From Holosporaceae bacterium (lineage in GTDB: Bacteria; Pseudomonadota; Alphaproteobacteria; UBA3830), in contig JAITDB010000056.1 in assembly GCA_031282785.1 (NCBI GenBank), positions 1-10,133 of the forward strand: 10,133 bases of DNA, read 5' to 3'. The translations under genes and the position numbers were made by a program. Each line of letters starts with the position of its first letter. Positions within the stretch are counted from its first letter, which is position 1. The notes beneath the pieces are model-generated. The model made no database searches, had not been told where the DNA came from, and worked only from the letters and a program-made list of their open reading frames with translations. This document shows positions 1 to 5,906 of the stretch, piece after piece.

Positions 1-60
1 TAAAATTTTCCTAAATTGGGATTCAGAAATATGGGTATTTTTTATGTATCTATTTTTCAT
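1..60 (-). CDS. Transposase N-terminus, partial (probably IS1595/ISXO2-like)
   Basis: On the minus strand an ORF starts with ATG at 60-58 and is open to the window edge, giving 20 residues that begin MKNRYIKNTHISESQFRKI. An AAGGTAGG Shine-Dalgarno-like sequence sits about 8 bases upstream. From memory of the family, a basic 'YIxxSxISExxFR' opening is typical of IS1595-family (ISXO2-like) transposases, which continue with a helix-turn-helix of the 'LNRNTVN' kind. That part lies outside the window, so the family assignment is tentative. The same ORF occurs at the right end in the opposite direction. Confidence 0.5.
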   Translation of the reverse strand, partial: MKNRYIKNTHISESQFRKIL

Positions 61-113
61 TGATATATCCTACCTTATTGGGCTAGAAAATCAATCTAAT
101 CTACTCTTGAACC
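1..113 (-). mobile_element. Insertion-sequence end (left copy), transposase 5' end reading out of the window
   Basis: Positions 2-113 are the exact reverse complement of 10022-10133, 112 bp with no mismatch. Identity stops at 113/114, so the outer tip of the element probably starts with GGTTCAAGAG read leftward from 113. Inside it, on the minus strand, lies a ribosome-binding-like AAGGTAGG (69-76) and an ORF that runs off the window. The element is cut by the window edge, so its other end, its length and any target duplication cannot be seen. The basal position of the tip is inferred from where identity ends, not from a known terminal repeat. Confidence 0.75.
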
Positions 114-787
114 AAAAAATATTAGGCAATGATTTAGGCAGAGCAAAAAAAATCGCTCGCAAACGCATTCTAGAGCAAAAAAATTCTGGATCCGTTTTGG
201 TAGAATTTGTAGCATCGATTCCGGTGTTGATACTGATCATTTATGTTCTCCTTGATCTATCAAAGTATTATCTAATGCGTTTCAAGTTAGAAAACGCCTC
301 TCGCTACGCTGCAAACTTACTGATACGTTCGATTACCGTGGATGGCAATGTTGCCTACATAGATGCACAGGATTTTAAGTACATTGCTCATGCGGCTTTT
401 TGCAATATTTACGTTGGTAATCAAAATCTGGTAGTCACCCCGCAGAAACACAATAGTGTTCTTTCTTTTCATTTTGTTTCGTCTGAGATAGGAGCTATTC
501 AGCTTGATGAAAACGCAGTTATCAGCGCTAAGGTCAGCGGAGTTCCAGGTGACAGCAGCGGACAAGAAATGCCATCTGATGCAAACGAATTTAATGTCCA
601 ACCAGGGGAGAAAAAAATAATTTTGGAGGTGGGAATTATTGGACCCGACTCCACAAATCTGAAAAAAATGCTGGGATTTTTCTTGTTACCGGTTGCTGGT
701 GTTAATCCATTTCTTGGAAAAACTATAGCATTAGATACAACCTACGATGCTGTTGCAATTAAAGAGTCTCAGTCACTCCCTATATAA
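107..787 (+). pseudogene. TadE-like pseudopilin, native 5' end apparently lost to the IS
   Basis: The reading frame is open from an ATG at 44 inside the IS to the TAA at 785-787; counted from there it is 247 residues. The part after the IS contains a short basic stretch (RAKKIARKR, about 33-41), then the TadE/TadG signature: a small residue, then VEF at 53-55, P60, and a single membrane helix at about 51-73. A mostly polar extracytoplasmic domain follows. TadE-like proteins are minor pseudopilins of Tad/Flp-type pili, or are secreted by that machinery. No ATG, GTG or TTG lies between the IS tip (113) and the membrane helix, and neither the ATG at 44 nor the TTG at 107 has a convincing ribosome-binding site. 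The native start was therefore probably removed or separated by the insertion; the start given here (TTG 107) is nominal. If translation does begin in IS DNA, the product could still be functional. No other tad gene is visible. Confidence 0.6.
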
Positions 788-1287
788 ATATTCCTCTATT
801 CCTGATACAAATGGCGTTTTTTTATAATGGTAACCTTACCACCCTACGGATTAAATAATGAAAACCAAGCCCACTGCGGCGCAGGACATTTTTCACCAGG
901 TACCATTTTATCAAAAAAGCGTCAAAAAAAACGTTGACATTTCGAAAATTAACGGAGATTTTACAAATTTCTGTCAGCATGGTAACTAGTGAAGAGTGTC
1001 TTCGCGCCGGCGGGAAGGAGGAAATAAAAAAACGACGGGTGGTAAGATGGGCGCTGTTTTTTCTTGTAATTTCTATCGCTTCCGTATATAAATTTAGCTA
1101 CGATGGCTTTTGGTCATTGTTGGAGCTGTTTACAAAATGCTTTTTCTGAGAAAAGGTTTTGTTGTAAACGATTCCTAATATACATGCAGAAATTGGACAT
1201 GCAGGAGGTCAGTGAGTCCGTTCGGTCCGGGGATTTTGTTGTTTTCGGCATTATTTTTGCAGAGGTTTAACCGAAAAAGGAGAAAAA
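788..1287. other. Region of about 500 bp with no confident gene; rpsB upstream region
   Basis: This stretch separates the TadE-like gene from rpsB. It holds only short plus-strand ORFs: 858-989 (43 codons, no family recognised, weak CGGA upstream), 979-1149 (small membrane protein candidate) and 1103-1270 (55 codons, containing the 28-codon ORF that starts at ATG 1184). I see no tRNA and no convincing intrinsic terminator; the T-run at 817-823 has no GC stem before it. A TATAAT at 823-828 has only a poor -35 (CTGATA, 15-bp spacer). A TTGACA at 934-939 has no good -10. An 8-bp direct repeat, ACATGCAG, lies at 1182-1189 and 1197-1204, and GTCCG occurs twice near 1216-1230. The last 100 or so bases are likely the rpsB mRNA leader. 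Confidence 0.5.
979..1149 (+). CDS. Hypothetical small membrane protein (56 aa), doubtful
   Basis: From ATG 979 the frame encodes 56 residues ending at TGA 1147-1149. The N-terminal 20 residues are charged (SEE, KEEIKKRR), followed by one hydrophobic helix at about residues 23-38 (WALFFLVISIASVYKF) and a short aromatic tail. The layout would give a single-pass inner-membrane protein with a basic cytoplasmic N-terminus. I do not recognise a family. The frame is open further up to a TTG at 934. The nearest purine-rich site (CGGAGA, 953-958) is about 20 bases from the ATG, too far to be a good ribosome-binding site. It may be a real small gene, the remnant of a larger one, or chance. Confidence 0.25.
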   Translation: MVTSEECLRAGGKEEIKKRRVVRWALFFLVISIASVYKFSYDGFWSLLELFTKCFF

Positions 1288-2082
1288 ATGTCAGATGTTT
1301 CCGTGAGGAGTTTACTTGAGGCCGGTGTGCATTTCGGACACCAGACTCGTCGTTGGAATCCGAAAATGGCCCAGTATATATTTGGGACGAAGGGTCAGAT
1401 TCATATAATTAATCTTGATAAGACTCTAGTGCTGTTGCAGAGAGCACTGAAAGTGGCCGGCGATATTGCGGCAGAGGGCGGTCGCATTTTATTTGTGGGC
1501 ACCAAGCGTCAGGCCAGCGATCGCGTAGCAGAAGCAGCGAAAAAATGCGGACAATATTACGTGAATCACCGCTGGTTGGGCGGAATGTTGACCAACTGGA
1601 AGACGGTTTCGCAGTCCATAAAAAAACTGGAGTGGCTGGAAAAAAGATTGCAGGATCCGGATATAGCGCTCAAAAAGAAAGAGGTTTTGAGTCTCCAGAG
1701 GAATGCTGGCAAGCTGAGCAGAGGTCTTGGTGGAGTCCGGAGCATGGGCGGAGTTCCGTCGCTGCTGCTGGTATTTGATGTGATTGTGGACAAAACAGCA
1801 GTGGAAGAGGCGCGGGTGCTCGGTATCCCTCTAATAGGCGTGTGCGATACCAATGCTGATCCGACTCTGGTTGATTATCCGATTCCGGGCAATGACGACT
1901 CAGTAAGAGCCATAGATTTATATTGTTCTTTGTTTGAAAGTGCAATTATCGAAGGCATTCAGAGAGGATTGGCCTCTGCTGGAGTCGATATTGGTGCCTT
2001 GGAAAATCCAATTGACGAATCTCTGGCCGAATCTTCGGAGGAACAGGAAGACATTTCCGAGGAAGCTGGTTCGGAAATGTAA
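1288..2082 (+). CDS. rpsB: 30S ribosomal protein S2
   Basis: This is ribosomal protein S2, which binds at the junction of head and body of the 30S subunit with S1, and is needed for translation initiation. The 264 residues show the S2 landmarks in order: HFGHQTRRWNPKM (15-27), VGTKRQA (70-76), RWLGGMLTNW (95-104), GVRSMGGVPSLLLVFD (149-164) and GVCDTNADP (184-192), then GNDDSVRAI (201-209). The last 25 or so residues form an acidic tail rich in Glu and Ser, a common variable end in alphaproteobacterial S2. The start is set by AAGGAG at 1277-1282, five bases before the ATG, and by the conserved 'LLEAGVHFGHQ' beginning. It heads the translation part of the cluster and is followed after 60 bp by tsf, as in most bacteria. 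Confidence 0.97.
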   Translation: MSDVSVRSLLEAGVHFGHQTRRWNPKMAQYIFGTKGQIHIINLDKTLVLLQRALKVAGDIAAEGGRILFVGTKRQASDRVAEAAKKCGQYYVNHRWLGGMLTNWKTVSQSIKKLEWLEKRLQDPDIALKKKEVLSLQRNAGKLSRGLGGVRSMGGVPSLLLVFDVIVDKTAVEEARVLGIPLIGVCDTNADPTLVDYPIPGNDDSVRAIDLYCSLFESAIIEGIQRGLASAGVDIGALENPIDESLAESSEEQEDISEEAGSEM

Positions 2083-2117
2083 ATTCAGAATTGGAGTATG
2101 GTTTTAGCGAAAACAAA

Positions 2118-2123
2118 TATAAT
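2118..2123 (+). promoter_or_regulatory. Possible -10 box before tsf
   Basis: A perfect TATAAT lies in the 60-bp gap between rpsB and tsf. The best -35 match, TTGGAG at 2091-2096, leaves a 21-bp spacer, which is too long for a standard sigma-70 promoter. A start from here would give a leader of only about 13 bases. An extra tsf promoter is possible, but in AT-rich DNA a chance match is just as likely. Confidence 0.2.
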
Positions 2124-2142
2124 GAAGAAATAAGGGGGAATT

Positions 2143-3063
2143 ATGGCTAACGTTACGGCAGAAGAAGTAAAAGTGCTCAGAAATCACACCGGAGCCGGCA
2201 TGATGGACTGCAAAAAAGCTCTGATGGCCTGCGATGGCAATATAGAAGAAGCAGTGGATTGGTTGCGAAAAAAAGGATTGGCAGCGGCGGCCAATAAATC
2301 CAGTCGAGTTGCGGCCGAAGGATTGGTCGGCGTGCACGTAGATGGAAAAAAAGGCGTGCTGCTGGAGGTAAATGCCGAAACGGATTTCGTAGCTCGCAAC
2401 GAGTTGTTTCAAAAATATGTCGCTGATATCGTGGAATTGGCCTGCCTGGAGCAATTGTGCGTGGATTCTCTGAAATCGGCGAAGCATCCGGGCAAAGAGC
2501 ACACGGTTTCCGATGAGTTGACCAATCTTATAGCTGTAATTGGCGAAAATATGAATCTGCGACGCGTGGAGCACGTGTCTGTGTCCGATGGCGTTGTGGC
2601 TTCCTATGTGCACAATAAAATTTCTCCGAAACTCGGAAAAATCGGAATTTTGGTGGCTCTTGAATCGACCGGTGACAAAGAAAAATTGCTGGAACTAGGA
2701 CGGCAATTGGCCATGCACATTGCAGCAGCGCATTCGCTGTCGATTTCTGTGGATGATCTGGATCCAGCAGTCGTGGAAAGAGAACGAGCGATCGTTACGG
2801 AGCAAGCTCAAAGCTCTGGTAGGGCCGGCTTCATAGATAAAATCATCGAAGGAAGATTGAGAAAATTCTACGAAGAAGTGGTATTACTGGAACAAACCTT
2901 CGTCATCGATGGTGAGACCAAAATAAAGGACCTCATTGAGAAAGTTTCGCAGGAAATTGGAGCACCAATAACGGTCAAAAAATTTGTGAGATTCGCTTTG
3001 GGCGAGGGAATCGAAAAACAGGCTGTTGATTTTGCTGCCGAAGTTGCGGCACAATTGAAATAA
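2143..3063 (+). CDS. tsf: Translation elongation factor Ts
   Basis: EF-Ts is the cytoplasmic nucleotide-exchange factor that releases GDP from EF-Tu so it can reload GTP. The 306 residues show an N-terminal UBA-like domain (about 4-50, with VLRNHTGAGMMDCKKAL at 11-27 and DGNIEEAVDWLRKKG at 31-45). The hallmark TDFVARN (80-86), which contacts the EF-Tu nucleotide site, comes next. Two core subdomains follow, including 'QLAMHIAAAHSLSI' and 'LLEQTFVID'. Length is normal for a two-subdomain EF-Ts. The ATG follows a purine-rich AAGGGGGA at 2132-2139 and matches the family N-terminus (MANVTAEEVKVLR). It pairs with rpsB upstream and pyrH 24 bp downstream. Confidence 0.97.
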   Translation: MANVTAEEVKVLRNHTGAGMMDCKKALMACDGNIEEAVDWLRKKGLAAAANKSSRVAAEGLVGVHVDGKKGVLLEVNAETDFVARNELFQKYVADIVELACLEQLCVDSLKSAKHPGKEHTVSDELTNLIAVIGENMNLRRVEHVSVSDGVVASYVHNKISPKLGKIGILVALESTGDKEKLLELGRQLAMHIAAAHSLSISVDDLDPAVVERERAIVTEQAQSSGRAGFIDKIIEGRLRKFYEEVVLLEQTFVIDGETKIKDLIEKVSQEIGAPITVKKFVRFALGEGIEKQAVDFAAEVAAQLK

Positions 3064-3087
3064 TATTGAACCGAAAGGCGCCTTAAT

Positions 3088-3798
3088 ATGGAAAGGAAAT
3101 ACCATCGTGTGCTGTTGAAAATTTCCGGAGAATTTCTCATGGGAGATTTGGACTACGGTGTGGATGTGGGAACCGTAGATCGCATAGCCGACGAAATCGT
3201 TGCTGCCCACAACGATGGCTATCAGATTTGCATAGTCATAGGTGGTGGAAATATTTTTAGAGGAGTCTCTGCCGCCGCCTACGGCATGCACAGATCCGTC
3301 GCCGACAATATCGGCATGCTGGCCACCATAATGAACGCCATCGCACTGCAGAACTCCATCGAAAAGCTCGGAGTCCAAACGCGAGTGATGTCTGCTGTGC
3401 AAATGCCAACTATCTGCGAGCAGTATATTCGTCGGAAGGCTCTGCGTCATATGGAAAAAGGGAGACTGGTCATATGTGCTGCCGGCTCCGGAAATCCTTA
3501 CTTCACCACCGACACGGCGGCCGCTCTGCGAGCTCTCGAAATGGAATGCGACGTCTTGCTAAAAGCGACCAAAGTTGCCGGCGTATATACAGCCGATCCG
3601 GATAAAAACAGCAATGCTAAATTTATGGAAAAATTATCCTATAAAGAAGTGCTGGAAAAAGATCTTCGGGTCATGGATCAAACGGCTATCGCGCTGGCTA
3701 GGGAAAATAATATCTCTATTATAGTATTTTCTATAAAAGAAAAAGGTAATTTTGAAAAAGTTTTGGCAGGGAAAGGGCGTTGCTCGGTCATATCATAA
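3088..3798 (+). CDS. pyrH: UMP kinase
   Basis: Bacterial UMP kinase phosphorylates UMP to UDP with ATP, feeding pyrimidine nucleotide and UDP-sugar synthesis; it belongs to the amino-acid kinase fold and acts as a cytoplasmic hexamer. Visible motifs in the 236 residues: KISGE (11-15) in the phosphate-binding loop, IGGGNIFRG (51-59), GSGNPYFTTDTAAALRALE (133-151), the UMP-kinase signature, and TKVAGVYTADP (161-171). Near the end come MDQTA and the buried strand NNISIIVF. Length is typical (about 235-245). GAAAGG at 3073-3078 is the ribosome-binding site. It sits between tsf and frr as in most proteobacteria. Confidence 0.97.
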   Translation: MERKYHRVLLKISGEFLMGDLDYGVDVGTVDRIADEIVAAHNDGYQICIVIGGGNIFRGVSAAAYGMHRSVADNIGMLATIMNAIALQNSIEKLGVQTRVMSAVQMPTICEQYIRRKALRHMEKGRLVICAAGSGNPYFTTDTAAALRALEMECDVLLKATKVAGVYTADPDKNSNAKFMEKLSYKEVLEKDLRVMDQTAIALARENNISIIVFSIKEKGNFEKVLAGKGRCSVIS

Positions 3799-3803
3799 TT
3801 GTT

Positions 3804-3808
3804 GGAGG
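3804..3808 (+). promoter_or_regulatory. Ribosome-binding site of frr
   Basis: GGAGG lies just after the pyrH stop and four bases before ATG 3813, ten before ATG 3819. It excludes the longer frame from TTG 3780, which would overlap pyrH by 19 bp and has no site of its own. Confidence 0.7.
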
Positions 3809-3812
3809 AAAA

Positions 3813-4364
3813 ATGCCTATGATAGAAAGTTTAAGAAAAAAAATGAGCGCCAGCTTCGATAATATGCTGAAGGATTTTGGCGGACTCAGAACCGGTCGTG
3901 CTTCTGCAACAATTCTGGACAATATAATGGTCGAAGCCTACGGCAACATGGTTCCAATACAGCAGGTGGGGACCGTAAGTGTACCGGAAGCGCGTCTAAT
4001 TACGGTCCAGGTGTGGGATACATCTCTCCTGAAGCCTACAGAGGTGGCCATACGCAATTCTCCGATCGGTCTGAGCCCGGTCGTTGACGGTCAGCTGATA
4101 CGCATCGCCATACCGGATCTCAGCGAAGAGCGTCGCAAGGAAATCTGCAAGCTCGCTGGAAAATACGCCGAGCAGACACGAGTGGCTGTCCGCAATGTCA
4201 GGCGAGAAGGCATGGACGATCTCAAAAAACAAGAAAAAAATAAAGAAATAAGCGAGGATGTCCATAAAAAAATGTCCGACGAAGTGCAAAAATTAACGGA
4301 TGAATTTATAAAAAAAATAGATGCATCCTTAGCTCTGAAAGAAAAAGAAATAATGAAAGTATAG
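3813..4364 (+). CDS. frr: Ribosome recycling factor
   Basis: RRF, together with EF-G, splits the post-termination ribosome so that its subunits can be reused. The 183 residues (E. coli RRF has 185) form the expected three-helix bundle interrupted by a beta domain. The N-terminal helix carries LRTGRAS (25-31). The beta domain includes QVGTVSVPEARLITVQVWD (51-69). The helical RVAVRNVRRE (123-132) contains the basic surface that contacts 23S rRNA. The C-terminal helix contains KEISEDVHKK and KKIDASLALKEKEIM. The start at 3813 is chosen from GGAGG at 3804-3808; the ATG two codons later (3819) would also fit and gives an N-terminus (MIESLRKK) closer to the family. Confidence 0.96.
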   Translation: MPMIESLRKKMSASFDNMLKDFGGLRTGRASATILDNIMVEAYGNMVPIQQVGTVSVPEARLITVQVWDTSLLKPTEVAIRNSPIGLSPVVDGQLIRIAIPDLSEERRKEICKLAGKYAEQTRVAVRNVRREGMDDLKKQEKNKEISEDVHKKMSDEVQKLTDEFIKKIDASLALKEKEIMKV

Positions 4365-4365
4365 T

Positions 4366-5172
4366 ATGAGCGGAGTTTCGGCAGAATTAGCTTTTTCTGA
4401 TCAAAAAAAAGGAGGGGATCCTGAAATTTTTGCGTCGTCTTCTGCCAAGAACGACGAGTGGAGCGAAAAAAGTGAAGGATCCGAAATAATGCAGCATCTG
4501 GCTTTCGTTTTGGACGGGAATCGTCGATGGGCCAGAGCTCGGAATCTGCCGGCAATGTTCGGACATAGACGTGGCTACGAAAACGCCAAAAAATTAATTT
4601 CCTCCATCGAAAAATACGGCGTAAAATACGTCACTTACTACGTATTTTCTCAGGAAAATTGGAATAGATCTTCGGAAGAAGTCGGATTCCTAATGAGTCT
4701 TTTTCGGGAATTATTTTATTCCTCAGCTTCTTTTTTCCATGAAAATAATTTGCGCCTGATGACCATTGGCAATCTAAAAAGTCTTCCGGAGGACATTCGG
4801 CAGAGCATATTATCTCTGGAACATGAAACAGAATCCAACGATGGCATTACGCTGGTCATGGCTGTCAGCTATTCGGGACGGAACGAGATTCTTCGGGCCG
4901 CAAAAAAAATCGCGCAGGACGTCGTCGCTAAAAAAATTGACGCCGATACCTTGACCGAAGACGATTTTTCCTGCTATCTGGATACAAAAGGCATTCCCGA
5001 TCCGGACGCGATAATCCGCACGAGTGAAAAGCGCATCAGCAATTTTCTTCTGTGGCAGTGCGCCTACTCGGAAATATTTTTCGTGGATAAATTTTGGCCG
5101 GATTTTTCCGAAGAAGATTTGAAAAATGTTGTAGATGAATTCTCCCGGAGGAAAAGAAGATATGGCAGGTGA
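4366..5172 (+). CDS. uppS: Undecaprenyl diphosphate synthase (isoprenyl transferase)
   Basis: UppS is the cis-prenyltransferase that condenses isopentenyl diphosphate units onto farnesyl diphosphate to make the C55 carrier used for peptidoglycan and LPS. Counting from ATG 4366, the family core starts at residue 42. It shows LDGNRRWA (49-56, with the catalytic Asp at 50), GH at 66-67, YVFSQENWNRSSEEV (92-106), YSGRNEI (169-175) and DPDAIIRTSEKRISNFLLWQ (212-231) followed by CAYSEIFF. The start is uncertain. ATG 4366 begins one base after the frr stop, lacks a clear ribosome-binding site and adds a polar Ser/Glu/Lys-rich 41-residue leader not seen in the family. ATG 4489 (residue 42) has GAAGGA at 4474-4479, nine bases upstream, and gives a 227-residue protein of normal size. 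I favour 4489 as the main start but give the full open frame. The C-terminal codons hold the ribosome-binding site of cdsA. Confidence 0.93.
   Translation: MSGVSAELAFSDQKKGGDPEIFASSSAKNDEWSEKSEGSEIMQHLAFVLDGNRRWARARNLPAMFGHRRGYENAKKLISSIEKYGVKYVTYYVFSQENWNRSSEEVGFLMSLFRELFYSSASFFHENNLRLMTIGNLKSLPEDIRQSILSLEHETESNDGITLVMAVSYSGRNEILRAAKKIAQDVVAKKIDADTLTEDDFSCYLDTKGIPDPDAIIRTSEKRISNFLLWQCAYSEIFFVDKFWPDFSEEDLKNVVDEFSRRKRRYGR
4411..4417 (+). promoter_or_regulatory. Strong Shine-Dalgarno-like site inside the uppS 5' region
   Basis: AAAAGGAGGGG ends at 4417, between the frr stop and the conserved start of UppS. No ATG, GTG or TTG in the uppS frame follows at a usable distance. The only in-frame candidate is an ATT at 4426-4428, eight bases downstream. 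It may be a true site for a rare ATT start, or simply Lys-Lys-Gly-Gly codons. Confidence 0.25.
5147..5151 (+). promoter_or_regulatory. Ribosome-binding site of cdsA
   Basis: GGAGG lies within the last codons of uppS, ten bases before ATG 5162. It favours 5162 over the in-frame ATG at 5135, which would place this site inside the cdsA coding sequence. Confidence 0.65.
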
Positions 5173-5890
5173 CGATAGTGTTGTAGGTGGTAATGTTGGA
5201 GTTGTGGTGAAAAAAGAAGAGAACAATCTTTCCGTTGGTGGTTCTAGAAAAGAACTTATGCAGCGTCTTGTTTCTTCGATTTTATTTATTCCGCTGATTG
5301 CCATTGTCTGTTTTGTTCCCTGTGGCATTTTATGTGCTTTGAGCTTGGCTGTTTATATTGCCATTGGCCGAGAAATCTTTTTTATCAAGGGTAAGGGGAA
5401 ATATACGATCAGAATTATTGCGGCGTTAGCTTGTCTTGCTGGCATGGGAGGATTTATCTATTGTCGGAAGGTTTTGGGAGCTTCTGCTTGTATATTTCTG
5501 ATCTGCGCGTCCAGTTTTACGGACATCGGCGCCTATTGTTTCGGAAAAGCGATTGGAGGACCGAAATTATGTCCGAAAATTAGTCCCAACAAGACCTGGG
5601 CCGGATTCTGGGGTGGAATTATTTTGGCTAATATCGCTTGCTATTGTCTTCGAAATTTATTTTTTGCGCTGCCGGGAGCAGAGGGATTTATTAATTTGTA
5701 TAGCCTGGTCACAGTTCAATACGTTATAATTTTTTCTGTGGCAGGAGATTTGCTGGAGTCTCTTTTTAAGAGGAAAATAGCTGTAAAAGATATGGGAAAC
5801 ACGTTTCCCGGTCATGGAGGCTTTCTCGATAGATTGGATAGCCTGATTGTGGCGTCGATAGCTCTTGCTCTGAAAGTGGCTTTATTTTAA
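5162..5890 (+). CDS. cdsA: Phosphatidate cytidylyltransferase (CDP-diglyceride synthase)
   Basis: CdsA makes CDP-diacylglycerol from CTP and phosphatidic acid in the inner membrane, the branch point for phosphatidylethanolamine, phosphatidylglycerol and cardiolipin. From ATG 5162 it has 242 residues. A polar N-terminus of about 34 residues is followed by several hydrophobic helices (about 36-68, 84-100, 106-127, 148-170, 183-198, 227-241). Conserved signatures: FTDIGAYCFGKAIGG (119-133), SPNKTW (141-146), and the CTP-transferase pattern from S200 through FKR, KD (209-210), GHGG (217-220) to DRLD (223-226). It is a little short for CdsA (commonly 260-285), with the catalytic part intact. The start overlaps uppS by 11 bp, suggesting translational coupling. 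In most alphaproteobacteria dxr comes next; here rseP follows directly. Confidence 0.95.
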   Translation: MAGDDSVVGGNVGVVVKKEENNLSVGGSRKELMQRLVSSILFIPLIAIVCFVPCGILCALSLAVYIAIGREIFFIKGKGKYTIRIIAALACLAGMGGFIYCRKVLGASACIFLICASSFTDIGAYCFGKAIGGPKLCPKISPNKTWAGFWGGIILANIACYCLRNLFFALPGAEGFINLYSLVTVQYVIIFSVAGDLLESLFKRKIAVKDMGNTFPGHGGFLDRLDSLIVASIALALKVALF

Positions 5891-5894
5891 TTTT

Positions 5895-5900
5895 AAGGTG
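5895..5900 (+). promoter_or_regulatory. Ribosome-binding site of rseP
   Basis: AAGGTG lies six bases before GTG 5907. The alternative GTG at 5898 is part of this site, so 5907 is the more likely start. Confidence 0.55.
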
Positions 5901-5906
5901 TTTTTT

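Noticed and set aside
811..840. Intrinsic terminator after the TadE-like gene
   Set aside because: The T-run at 817-823 has no GC-rich stem before it, and the TGGTAA/TTACCA palindrome after it has only a two-base loop and no following T-run.
934..967. Promoter with consensus TTGACA at 934-939
   Set aside because: No acceptable -10 box occurs at 16-18 bp; the best (GATTTT) matches only half of the consensus.
979..1149. FtsB/DivIC-like septum protein
   Set aside because: The basic N-terminus, membrane helix and 'YKFSYDGFWSLLEL' loosely recall FtsB, but the spacing is off, no coiled coil follows in any frame, and rpsB is not its usual neighbour.
2104..2613. 169-codon minus-strand ORF opposite tsf
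   Set aside because: It is the antisense shadow of a strongly conserved EF-Ts gene, with His/Phe/Ser-rich composition and no recognisable domain.
2884..3450. 188-codon minus-strand ORF opposite tsf and pyrH
   Set aside because: It spans two conserved plus-strand genes and the gap between them, and shows no family motif, so it is a shadow frame.
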